Below, in pieces: positions 53,866 through 62,505 of a DNA stretch of 64,000 bases (position 1 is its first letter; every line of letters begins with the position of its first letter). Below the pieces are notes generated by a model. The model worked only from the letters and a program-made list of their open reading frames with translations. It was not told where the DNA came from and did no database searches. The stretch is from Jatrophihabitans_A lederbergiae (GTDB lineage: Bacteria > Actinomycetota > Actinomycetes > Mycobacteriales > Jatrophihabitantaceae): positions 62,001 to 126,000 of the forward strand of contig NZ_JAVREH010000003.1 of assembly GCF_031845305.1 (NCBI RefSeq). Direction: 5' to 3'. A program made the position numbers and the translations under genes.

Positions 53866-54440
53866 GCCGGCAGCGCCTTGTCGACGCAGGTCACGGTGGC
53901 CGTGCGGTCGAGCAGGGTGAGCGCGGCCTCCTGCAGATCCTGATCCTCGGTGGCGGTGGCGTCTTCGAGCACCTCTACGGCGAAGCCCCGGTCATGCGCG
54001 TCGCGCGCCGTCGAGAGAACCACCAGGTCGGTGGCCACGCCAGCGAGGAGCAAGGTGTCGATGCCGCGTTCACGCAGTAGCAGGTCCAGTGGCGTCGCGT
54101 AGAAGGGGCTGATCCGGCGCTTGTAGACGATGTCCTCACCGGGTTCAGGGGTGAGAAGCGCGTGCACCTGGGTTCCCCAGCTTCCCGCGGCGAACCTGTG
54201 TTGGGGATCGGCCGGCCCGAACAGCGTCGACCGCGAGGGCCAGTCCTCATAGTGCTGGCTGAACGCCAGGACTACGAAGATGACCGGCACATCGGCCGCC
54301 CGGGCCCGCTCGATAGCGACGGCGGCGCGTGCCAGTGTCGCGCGACTCGTGGCGTGAGCGAGGCAGACATGGGAGTACTGGCCGTCCGGATGCACCAGTT
54401 CATTGATTAGATCCAGTACGAGCAACGCCCGCCGAGCCAT
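53862..54440 (-). CDS. Isochorismatase-fold hydrolase lacking the nucleophilic Cys
   Basis: A 192-residue cysteine-hydrolase-fold protein. The catalytic Asp is in LLVLDLINELVHPDG near residue 7 and the Lys in VYKRRISPFYATPL near residue 108. The position of the nucleophilic Cys in amidases (GVxTxxCV) reads GVATDLVV, i.e. Val. True isochorismatases also lack this Cys, so a non-amidase reaction, possibly on a chorismate-like vinyl ether, is favoured. ATG 54440 with GGAGG is clear; the frame upstream is non-coding. Confidence 0.85.
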   Translation of the reverse strand: MARRALLVLDLINELVHPDGQYSHVCLAHATSRATLARAAVAIERARAADVPVIFVVLAFSQHYEDWPSRSTLFGPADPQHRFAAGSWGTQVHALLTPEPGEDIVYKRRISPFYATPLDLLLRERGIDTLLLAGVATDLVVLSTARDAHDRGFAVEVLEDATATEDQDLQEAALTLLDRTATVTCVDKALPA

Positions 54441-54534
54441 AGTTCCTCCGTAGGTTTTACAGTGCTCCGCGGCGCGCGGTCGCGGAGTCGTTGGGCCACG
54501 ATGTCGACCGGATGCCACGGCACGCTGACCAGGA

Positions 54535-56499
54535 TCAGCGGGCGCCAGACAGTTGGGCTGGTGGCTGGCGGGTGTCTGGCCGCAGGATGCGGAGGATGTC
54601 GGCGGCAACCGCATCGGCGTCCTGCATGAAGTCGCTCCAGCTCGACGGTCCGGTCGCCACCACCTGGGTGAACCACCTGGTGTGCTCGCTCGGGATCCCC
54701 AGCACGTAGAGGCCGGTATCCGGATGGCCGTCCGCGCCGACCGGATGAAAGGGTGACGTGGTGACGGCTACTCCGCCGGTGACGAACTCGCCGGAGGCGC
54801 CGCGGTTGACGAAAGCGCTCCAGATACCCCGCTCGCGCAGCCGACGTGCCAGAGGCGACAGGTCGTGACCGAGGTCGGGCGCCGGAATGCGGGCGTCGAT
54901 GACCGTTTCCACGGCTACGGCCGAGTCTCTGATCACCGGCGAGCTCACCACGAACCGGTCCTGCTCGAGGTCAGCGGTGAAGCTGGCCTGGGGCCCGGCC
55001 ATCATCAGCACGCCGGCCTCGATCAACGCCGCAACATGACGGAGCCGTACGAGTGGCGGCCCGGCAGCTAGGAACGAGCTGCGCGGTGCGTACCAGTCCA
55101 GCAGGTCGAGCCTGTGGGAACGCGGCGACAGGCCACCGAAGTCGACCAACTCCCGGATGATCCAACGGAAGCTGCGCAGCATGTCCAGAGCGGCCTTGAC
55201 AGGGGAATCGATGTTGCCGCGCTCGGCCTCTCGCAGATCGGCGCCGATGGCCGCCAGCAGGGTCTCGTGGAAGGATTGTCTGCTGTCGAAAGTCCGGTCG
55301 CGGAACGGAAGCGAGAGGGAGTCGAAATCAATCCCGGGCACGTCCGCCAAGCCGAACTCCGCGGCCACCTCGTCAAGCGCCGACACCGACTGCCCGCCGA
55401 CGGCTCGCGCACGCTCGGTGAAGCTGTCGGCGACCTGCTTGCCGCCGCGCTCCCGCAGCGTGGCCACGTAGAAGACGAGATTGACCTCGGCCATCAGCCG
55501 GGGCAGGACGTCGTTGCGGAAGTCCAACTCCCGCTCCCGCGCACCGAACCGCACCCAATGCGGTGTGAAGTACAGCGGCTGGTAGGTCTGGACCGACGCC
55601 TTCTGATTGCGTCCTCGCGCAGGTTGCGGCATGCCGCTGCGCGAGCCTGCGAAGAGCGTCGGCTCATCGCCACTGGGCAGGTAACGGATGCCGTTCGGCA
55701 TCTCGAGAAAGGCACCTCCTCGCCCGAGGGTCAGACAGGCCAGGACGTCGTAGAACGTCACTCCCATGCCCAGAATCCCCACCTTGCTGGCGGCAGGTAT
55801 GTCGCTCAGCGGCATGTCCGCCGCTGAGTCACCGGCGATGTACAACAACTTCGGACGGCTAGCCGCGAAGGTGGCGAGCTCGCGGAGTGGGCCGGTCAGC
55901 GCGGGCTTGGAGTGACCGGTGGTCAGGACCGCACGGTCCACCGTCAGGGTGCGCCCATCGGCGAAACGCAGGTGGTAGCCCTCGGCGCCCTGCTCGAGAT
56001 CCTCGAGTCGGCTGGTGAGACGGTGCAGTGTTACGTGAGACGGGAGCGCGGTCGCTATGGAGTCCAGCGTCGACATGAGGTAGCGCCCGTACACCGCCCG
56101 TGGCGCGTAGTCGTTCGCCCGGTCGATACCGGACTTCGCAGTCCACCACTGGGCGAAGGAGGGCCCTGCCGAGGGCCGAGCCGGGCCTTCGTCCGGTCGT
56201 CCTGAATACGCGGTGATCTCACCGGCCACGGTGTTCATCAGCAGCCATTCCGGCTGGTCGGTACGCCATACCCGGCCGCAACCGACCTGCACCGAATCGA
56301 TGAGGAAGATATCGATCAGTTGCCGTCCCGGCAGGTCAGCGCACTCGGCTCCGCCGGGCTGATCGGCGATCAGCCTGGCGGCAAGCCGCTCCAGCACACT
56401 GAGCCCACGTGGTCCGCTGCCGACGATGGCGATGCTCCGTCGGCGAAGGCCCGCGGTCGGCGCAGCCGCCTCCGGCGGACAGGGGTCGTATCTCGTCAC
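54535..56499 (-). CDS. Large FAD/NAD(P)-binding protein (FAD-NAD(P)-binding domain family)
   Basis: A 654-residue flavoprotein. The N-terminal dinucleotide motif is SIAIVGSGPRGLSVLERLAA near residue 22, with a second site around VGILGMGVTFYDVLACLTLG near residue 250. TTGHSKP fits the loop of class B flavin monooxygenase-like proteins. It resembles the YdhS-like family, whose reactions are poorly known; N- or C-oxygenation of an amino acid is one possibility (inference). GTG 56499 with GAGAGG is chosen; the frame further upstream is antisense to the mutase region. Confidence 0.8.
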   Translation of the reverse strand: MTRYDPCPPEAAAPTAGLRRRSIAIVGSGPRGLSVLERLAARLIADQPGGAECADLPGRQLIDIFLIDSVQVGCGRVWRTDQPEWLLMNTVAGEITAYSGRPDEGPARPSAGPSFAQWWTAKSGIDRANDYAPRAVYGRYLMSTLDSIATALPSHVTLHRLTSRLEDLEQGAEGYHLRFADGRTLTVDRAVLTTGHSKPALTGPLRELATFAASRPKLLYIAGDSAADMPLSDIPAASKVGILGMGVTFYDVLACLTLGRGGAFLEMPNGIRYLPSGDEPTLFAGSRSGMPQPARGRNQKASVQTYQPLYFTPHWVRFGARERELDFRNDVLPRLMAEVNLVFYVATLRERGGKQVADSFTERARAVGGQSVSALDEVAAEFGLADVPGIDFDSLSLPFRDRTFDSRQSFHETLLAAIGADLREAERGNIDSPVKAALDMLRSFRWIIRELVDFGGLSPRSHRLDLLDWYAPRSSFLAAGPPLVRLRHVAALIEAGVLMMAGPQASFTADLEQDRFVVSSPVIRDSAVAVETVIDARIPAPDLGHDLSPLARRLRERGIWSAFVNRGASGEFVTGGVAVTTSPFHPVGADGHPDTGLYVLGIPSEHTRWFTQVVATGPSSWSDFMQDADAVAADILRILRPDTRQPPAQLSGAR

Positions 56500-56527
56500 A
56501 GTCGACCTCTCACACGGTGTCCGTTTG

Positions 56528-56932
56528 TCACAAAGTCGGTGGGCCGTCAGCGTGCGCGTCTGTGCTAAGCCGGGTTGTGCTTGGACCTCGGGAAATCTCG
56601 AGAACCAGGTTCGCCACTTGCGCACCGGGCTTGCCGAGTCCGACCCGATAGCGCTGAACGATCTCGCTCTCCCGATTGATCGAGAGGCGGGGACCGCCGA
56701 TGCCCATCCTCAATCGCTGGATCTCGGTCGCCAGGTCTTTGCGTCGTTGCAGCAGACCGATGACGTCCCGGTCGATTTCATCGATCAGGTCACGTCGTGT
56801 GCATATGCTGACGTTCGCGTCAGCTTTGGTCGTAGACATCGTTTCGGAATGTTCGGCCGATGCGTCAGGCGCAGTCGCGGTGGCCTGCGGAAGTAGCGGC
56901 CCGTCCTCGACGCCCTCTGGTTCTGTAGTCAT
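56528..56932 (-). CDS. AroQ-type chorismate mutase
   Basis: A 134-residue protein. A ~45-residue disordered N-terminus precedes an AroQ helix set: RRDLIDEIDRDVIGLLQRRK and EIQRLRMGIGGPRLSINRES. Gapless alignment to E. coli mutase keeps Arg11, Arg28, Arg51 and Glu52, changes Lys39 to Arg and Asp48 to Ser. It would make prephenate, or 4-amino-4-deoxyprephenate if it resembles PapB. It is first in the minus-strand operon; ATG 56932 is preceded by GGGAG. Confidence 0.85.
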   Translation of the reverse strand: MTTEPEGVEDGPLLPQATATAPDASAEHSETMSTTKADANVSICTRRDLIDEIDRDVIGLLQRRKDLATEIQRLRMGIGGPRLSINRESEIVQRYRVGLGKPGAQVANLVLEISRGPSTTRLSTDAHADGPPTL

Positions 56933-57301
56933 GGTGTGCTCCCGCTCGTTCTCGTGCGATCGCGTGAGTGCGCTATCAGCCAAAGCGAAGTATGTGTCTT
57001 GAAGCATGGTCACCTTCGACGCACAGCGCATCGGCCGATGAAGGAAACGATTAATGTGCGGACTCAACCCCCAACCATTTCCGGCACTTCCGAATGAGCG
57101 TTTCCACCAAAGGAGGAGACGCTGCCTGCGGAGTGGTGGTGCTGACTCCGGGTTGCCCGGTGCGCTGCTGCCGACGCGCCCGGCTACCAGTGCTTGCGTG
57201 TCCTTGCGTTCTACGTGCCAAATTTACCAAATTTAATCTCTGAGAGGCACGCTCCATGTGCCGATTTGCCAGCTGTACCTACTGTTGTGTACACATGGTC
57301 G
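56933..57301. promoter_or_regulatory. Divergent intergenic region between mutase operon and tetR
   Basis: 369 bases with AT-rich patches that stand out in this GC-rich DNA. Symmetric elements: AAATTT-ACC-AAATTT (57221-57235) and the 8-base palindrome GTGTACAC (57287-57294), which with TGTAC at 57274-57278 forms a wider TGTAC/GTACA dyad just before the tetR start. These are candidate operators for the TetR protein controlling both directions. Confidence 0.45.
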
Positions 57302-57874
57302 ATGGACTCACGTCACCGACTGATTGAGAGCACTCAGGCACTGCTGTGGGATCGGGGGTACACGGGGGTGAGCCCGAAGGTGATCCAAGACCTCGCAGGT
57401 GTAGGTCAGGGAAGCATGTATCATCACTTCGCGGGTAAATCGGACCTTGCTCATACTGCTCTCGTGCAGACCGCCAACGACCTACGAGCACAAGCGCAGC
57501 GAAAACTTGACGGACCGGGTCGCGTGCTTGAGCGCATCAGTTGCTACCTGTTGCAGCACGACGAAGTGTTGCGTGGTTGTCCACTGGGCAGGTTGGTCTT
57601 CGACCCCGGTGTTTCCGCAGACGCGTGCATGCGGCAAACCGTGAAGGAGTTGTTCACATGGCAGCACGACGCGCTGGTTATCCTCCTGAAAGAGGGTATA
57701 GCAGCGGGCGAGTTCATCGATGAGCTCAATCCTGAGGACGCCGCGATCACCATTTCCGCCGTTCTCCAGGGAGCGTACGTATTGGCGAGGGCCAGCAGTG
57801 AGGTTGAAGCTTTTGACCGTGCGATTAACGGCCTGCTCACCATGTTGAGAACCTATACGCGTGTTTGTACGTAG
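57302..57874 (+). CDS. TetR/AcrR-family transcriptional regulator
   Basis: A 190-residue TetR protein. The HTH is TQALLWDRGYTGVSPKVIQD and VGQGSMYHHFAGKSDL (residues ~8-45). The ligand domain has the GCPLGRLVFDP motif common in TetR regulators of oxidoreductase or efflux genes. Start ATG 57302 lies almost directly after the palindromes; an out-of-frame ATG at 57295 is nearby. GC content is visibly lower than in neighbours. Likely cluster-specific repressor. Confidence 0.87.
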   Translation: MDSRHRLIESTQALLWDRGYTGVSPKVIQDLAGVGQGSMYHHFAGKSDLAHTALVQTANDLRAQAQRKLDGPGRVLERISCYLLQHDEVLRGCPLGRLVFDPGVSADACMRQTVKELFTWQHDALVILLKEGIAAGEFIDELNPEDAAITISAVLQGAYVLARASSEVEAFDRAINGLLTMLRTYTRVCT

Positions 57875-57954
57875 CCATCTGGCAAGATTTGATGTTCAAC
57901 GGTGAACAAGCCTCGAGTCTGCCAAGCGCTGCGCTACTTGAGATAGAGGTATAA

Positions 57955-58764
57955 ATGCCCGCCGAAACCGTTCCACTCAGTCGGTTCGCGCCGCTTACTC
58001 TCCATGAGCCGGACGTGCGGATCCTGCTGATCGACCACGATCCGATATCACGTCATGTCCTTGGCGGCGTGCTCGAACACGCCGACCGACTGTGCCTCGT
58101 CGCCAGCGTTGACAGCCGCCAGTCCCCCAGCCTTTGGCAGCGCTACGAGTTCGACGTCGTGCTGTTGTGCGTCGGTCCGGATGAGGACCTGCACCCTACG
58201 ATCGGCCCGCTGGTGGGGCGCGGCTCGCAGGTCCTGCTGCTCGGCACGCAGTGGAACCGGAGCCGTCTTGACGCGGCGTTTGCGTTGGGGGCCAGCGGGT
58301 GCCTGGTCAAAGTTCCGCATCTGACCAACCTGGCGTCGGCAGCCCGGGCGGTCTCAGCCGGCCATTGCGTCTTATCACCAGAACTGCTTCAGCTCTATGT
58401 CGTTCCTGCGGCCAACATGCACGACGAGCGCAGGTCCGCAGGAGAGGCGCGGGCCATCGCGCAACCCCCGTTGGCGATGCTGACCAGCCGGGAACGAGAA
58501 GTGCTCCGGATGCTCGCCGACGGTTGCTCCACCAAGGAGGCGGCTTGCCTGCTCCACGTGTCGCCCTCGACGATAAAAAGCCACATCTCGCACGCCCTGA
58601 CCAAGCTTGGTGCCCGAAATCGGCTGGAAGCCGTGTTGCTACTGAGGGATGATGTGCGACCACCAGCGTACAAAGCTGATCCGTCGCTACAGGTACCGAT
58701 GGTGCCCCCGGCAGGGTTCGAACCTGCGACATCCCGCTTAGAAGGCGGGAGCTCTATCCGCTGA
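57955..58764 (+). CDS. LuxR/NarL-type regulator with atypical receiver domain
   Basis: A 269-residue protein. A receiver-like domain covers residues ~19-140 (VRILLIDHDPISRHVLGGVL, GASGCLVK), but the phospho-acceptor Asp position reads VVLLCVGPD, i.e. Cys. A LuxR HTH follows at residues ~175-235 (LTSREREVLRMLADGCSTKE, VSPSTIKSHISHALTKLGA). The C-terminus (PMVPPAGFEPATSRL) is read from the antisense strand of the tRNA-Arg gene. Codon 140 is TTA. Likely cluster-situated activator; not controlled by ordinary phosphorylation. Confidence 0.85.
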   Translation: MPAETVPLSRFAPLTLHEPDVRILLIDHDPISRHVLGGVLEHADRLCLVASVDSRQSPSLWQRYEFDVVLLCVGPDEDLHPTIGPLVGRGSQVLLLGTQWNRSRLDAAFALGASGCLVKVPHLTNLASAARAVSAGHCVLSPELLQLYVVPAANMHDERRSAGEARAIAQPPLAMLTSREREVLRMLADGCSTKEAACLLHVSPSTIKSHISHALTKLGARNRLEAVLLLRDDVRPPAYKADPSLQVPMVPPAGFEPATSRLEGGSSIR

Positions 58765-58775
58765 GCTACGAGGGC
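58700..58775 (-). tRNA. tRNA-Arg (anticodon TCT)
   Basis: A minus-strand cloverleaf: acceptor GCCCTCG/CGGGGGC, anticodon stem CCCGC/GCGGG with loop CTTCTAA giving TCT, T arm GCAGG-TTCGAAC-CCTGC, and encoded CCA (58700-58702). It overlaps the 3' end of the LuxR gene on the opposite strand by 65 bases and marks the right border of the cluster. Confidence 0.96.
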
Positions 58776-58986
58776 GCTGGAGCAATGCTAGCGACGATCA
58801 CTGTCGGATGCGCCGTGACCGGCCTCCTCGTTCGGCAGTGCCTCGAGCGCGAGCAGCGGCCCGCTATCCCCAGCTCGGGCCACCGTCCACAGTTCGGTCC
58901 GTGAGCCCCTGAGCCCGCCCGCGGCGCGATGTAGTGGACACAACCCGCACCGGGCCCCGGGCAACCGGATACGAGAAGGAGATCGC

Positions 58987-59526
58987 ATGTACGGAACCAA
59001 CATCACGATCGTCGGCAACGTGGTCGACGAGGTCGTGAACAAGCCTACCCAGTCGGGACTGTCCCGCGCCTCGTTCCGGGTGGCGAGCACCCAGCGCCGC
59101 AAGGACCGCGAAACCGGTCAGTGGGTTGACGGCCACAAGTTCTTCGTCAACGTCACCTTCTGGCGCGAGTTCGCCGAGAACGTCGCGGCCTCGCTCAAGA
59201 AGGGCGACCCGGTCGTCGTCAACGGCAAGATCTACTCCCGCCAGTACGTCAAGGACGAGAACAGTCACATCGCGTACGAGATCGAGCCGGAGTCCATCGG
59301 CCACGACCTCGCCCGCGGGACGTCGGTATTCAAGAAGCGCAAGTCCGGGTTCTCCGGATCGGTCGAGCTGGACGCCGACGGCCTGCCGATGCGCCTGGAG
59401 GACGAGGGCTACCAGCTGCTGGCGGACGGCGAGCCCGACTTCGCCAACGCCGACCAGTTCAGCAATGCCGATCCATTCAGCAACGCCGGCCCCCTCGGCG
59501 ACCGGGAGCTGATGCCCACCGGCTGA
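58987..59526 (+). CDS. ssb: Single-stranded DNA-binding protein (secondary type)
   Basis: A 179-residue protein with one OB fold (residues ~1-110): ITIVGNVVDEVVNKPTQSGL, then FFVNVTFWREFAENVAASLK and VNGKIYSRQYVKDENSH. The C-terminus (GDRELMPTG) lacks the acidic DDDIPF-like tip of the main SSB, so this is probably the second actinobacterial SSB, used in uptake or special conditions. An ideal RBS (GAAGGAGATCGC) precedes ATG 58987. Close linkage to ettA is common in actinobacteria. Confidence 0.92.
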   Translation: MYGTNITIVGNVVDEVVNKPTQSGLSRASFRVASTQRRKDRETGQWVDGHKFFVNVTFWREFAENVAASLKKGDPVVVNGKIYSRQYVKDENSHIAYEIEPESIGHDLARGTSVFKKRKSGFSGSVELDADGLPMRLEDEGYQLLADGEPDFANADQFSNADPFSNAGPLGDRELMPTG

Positions 59527-59610
59527 TCCCGTCCTCTGATCCCGTCCTCTGATCCGGCCGGCGCGGCAGTCCTGCCAACATCGCCAGCCCGCCGGAAGAA
59601 GCGAGGTGGT

Positions 59611-59649
59611 GCGGGCTGGCCCAGTCCCGACGGGACCGGGCCAGCCCGC
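59611..59649. terminator. Long GC-rich hairpin between convergent genes
   Basis: GCGGGCTGGCCC (59611-59622) pairs perfectly with GGGCCAGCCCGC (59638-59649), and inside GTCCC pairs with GGGAC. Another arm copy, GCCAGCCCGCC at 59583-59593, could compete for GCGGGCTGGC. No U-tract follows on either side. Its place between ssb and the facing HbpS-like gene suggests bidirectional termination. Confidence 0.6.
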
Positions 59650-59662
59650 AGGCGGGCGCCAG

Positions 59663-60166
59663 TTAACGTCGCGGCGAGGTCGGCTCAGTCGCGAGGAAGG
59701 CCCGGAGAGCCTCCACCACCAGGGCATGATCATCGGCCTGCGCCAGGCCGGAAACGGTCACGCTACCAACCACTCCTACGTTCCGGACCCGGACCGGAAA
59801 GCTCCCACCGTGGGCGGCGAAGAGCGCGGGGTCGACGCCGTACGCCTGGTCCAGTGCGTCCCCCTTCGCGGTGAGCCGCCGTCCGACCAGATAGGACGAT
59901 GCCGAGAACCGCTCGACGACCCGGACCTTGCGTTCGATCCACGAATCGTTCTCAGGCGTCGTGCCGGACAGGGCGGCGTGAAACAGCTGCTGCCCGTAGC
60001 GGCGGATATCGATGGTGATCGGCAGTTCGCGCGAACGTCCCAGTTCCACCAGGCTGACACCGAGTCGCCAGGCGTCCTCATTCGTGAAGCGGTCGAAGCA
60101 CAATTCGAGCTCGTGTTGCTCGAGTTCGGTGATAAGGCTGGCAAGCTGCTGTCCTGAATCGGTCAC
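59663..60166 (-). CDS. Heme-degrading/HbpS-like domain protein (UPF0303)
   Basis: A 167-residue protein of the GlcG/HbpS-like fold. Typical segments: LPITIDIRRYGQQLFHAALS near residue 48, ENDSWIERKVRVVERF near residue 72, and GGSFPVRVRNVGVVGSVTVS near residue 120. Family members bind heme or small ligands; enzymatic heme degradation is only inferred for some. Convergent with ssb. Confidence 0.8.
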   Translation of the reverse strand: MTDSGQQLASLITELEQHELELCFDRFTNEDAWRLGVSLVELGRSRELPITIDIRRYGQQLFHAALSGTTPENDSWIERKVRVVERFSASSYLVGRRLTAKGDALDQAYGVDPALFAAHGGSFPVRVRNVGVVGSVTVSGLAQADDHALVVEALRAFLATEPTSPRR

Positions 60167-60255
60167 CCGTCCAACCTAACGTCGGTCGTCCACTACTAAT
60201 CACGCACGGCCGAGGTCAGGCGCTGGCACAATGACCGGCCATGAAACCATAGGAG

Positions 60256-60642
60256 GTGCGGGGCGCCAACCTGATCATCACGCTCGCGCCGCAGACCATC
60301 GGCATGCAGTCCACCGGCACCGAGTACTTCAAGCTGGCACTGGCGATCAAGAGCATCCTGACCGTCGTCAACCTGCAGTTCTACAACTCGGGCAGCATGC
60401 TCGGCTGCGACGGCAACGTGTACTCGCAGGGAACGGTCAACTTCCTCACCGCACTGGCGTGCATCGAGCTGCAGGGCGGCCTCGCGCCCAGCCAGGTCGG
60501 GCTTGGCCTGCCCGCCAACGCCAGCGGCGCGGGCGGCGGCGCGGTGGCCCCGTCCGTCGTCAACGCGGCACTGGACCGGGATGCTGGCGCCAGCTACAAC
60601 TTCGTCAACACCGTCTCACCGCATCTGAGCACGCTCCCGTAG
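60256..60642 (+). pseudogene. Internal fragment of a GH18 chitinase
   Basis: A 128-residue frame resembling the second half of a GH18 chitinase: NLIITLAPQTIGMQSTGTEY, then NSGSMLGCDGNVYSQG and GGLAPSQVGLGLPAN. The signal peptide, the catalytic DxxDxDxE strand and the C-terminal WSxNWD end are absent. AGGAGG lies directly against the GTG, so any start there is poor. Interpreted as a truncated gene; a short functional protein is unlikely. Confidence 0.7.
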
Positions 60643-60678
60643 GGCCGCTCACCACGATTCTCACTGCCAGCCCTCCGC

Positions 60679-60720
60679 CTGCCAGCCCTTTGCCGACACT
60701 GTTCAGTGGGGGGCTGGCAG
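60679..60720 (+). promoter_or_regulatory. Hairpin in the ettA leader
   Basis: CTGCCAGCCC (60679-60688) pairs with GGGCTGGCAG (60711-60720). A second copy of the left arm, CTGCCAGCCC, lies at 60664-60673, so two mutually exclusive stems are possible. It is 77 bases before the ettA start; terminator or attenuator roles are both possible. Confidence 0.4.
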
Positions 60721-60796
60721 CGTCAGCGTCGGAGAACTGGGACACTGGAGGCGAACACCGACTCCGGCACGACCCGATGGCAGCAAGGACCCAGAC

Positions 60797-62479
<1,683 letters not shown>

Positions 62480-62505
62480 CGCGAACGCCGGCGAAGAGGA
62501 CTTCG

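Larger units (their letters stand above)
41167..58764. other. Putative specialised-metabolite cluster (homologated cyclohexadienyl amino acid type)
   Basis: Thirteen plus-strand genes (41215-52702) and four minus-strand genes (56932-52699) converge tail to tail; TetR and LuxR regulators follow. The set joins chorismate mutase, a BacA-like prephenate decarboxylase, LeuA/LeuC/LeuD homologues, two aminotransferases, redox enzymes, an adenylate-forming ligase, an exporter and a GAPDH. No ribosomal, replication or mobility genes lie inside. The left flank is a crotonase and the right flank tRNA-Arg. The product is unknown; the pathway proposed in the summary is inference. Confidence 0.8.

Noticed and set aside
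57093..57242. 49-codon Cys-rich open frame (six Cys) between the mutase and tetR, possible peptide precursor
   Set aside because: No SD before its ATG, it runs through the putative operator sequences, and no peptide-modifying enzyme is present. Probably chance.
58372..58374. TTA codon in the LuxR gene as evidence of bldA-type control
   Set aside because: TTA codons also occur in housekeeping genes here (lepA near 4432, the chelatase gene near 30769), so the codon is not rare enough to be diagnostic.
58690..58764. C-terminal PAGFEPATSRL of the LuxR protein as a conserved domain
   Set aside because: This peptide is a translation of tRNA antisense sequence seen in many mis-extended ORFs; it reflects the overlap with tRNA-Arg and not a domain.
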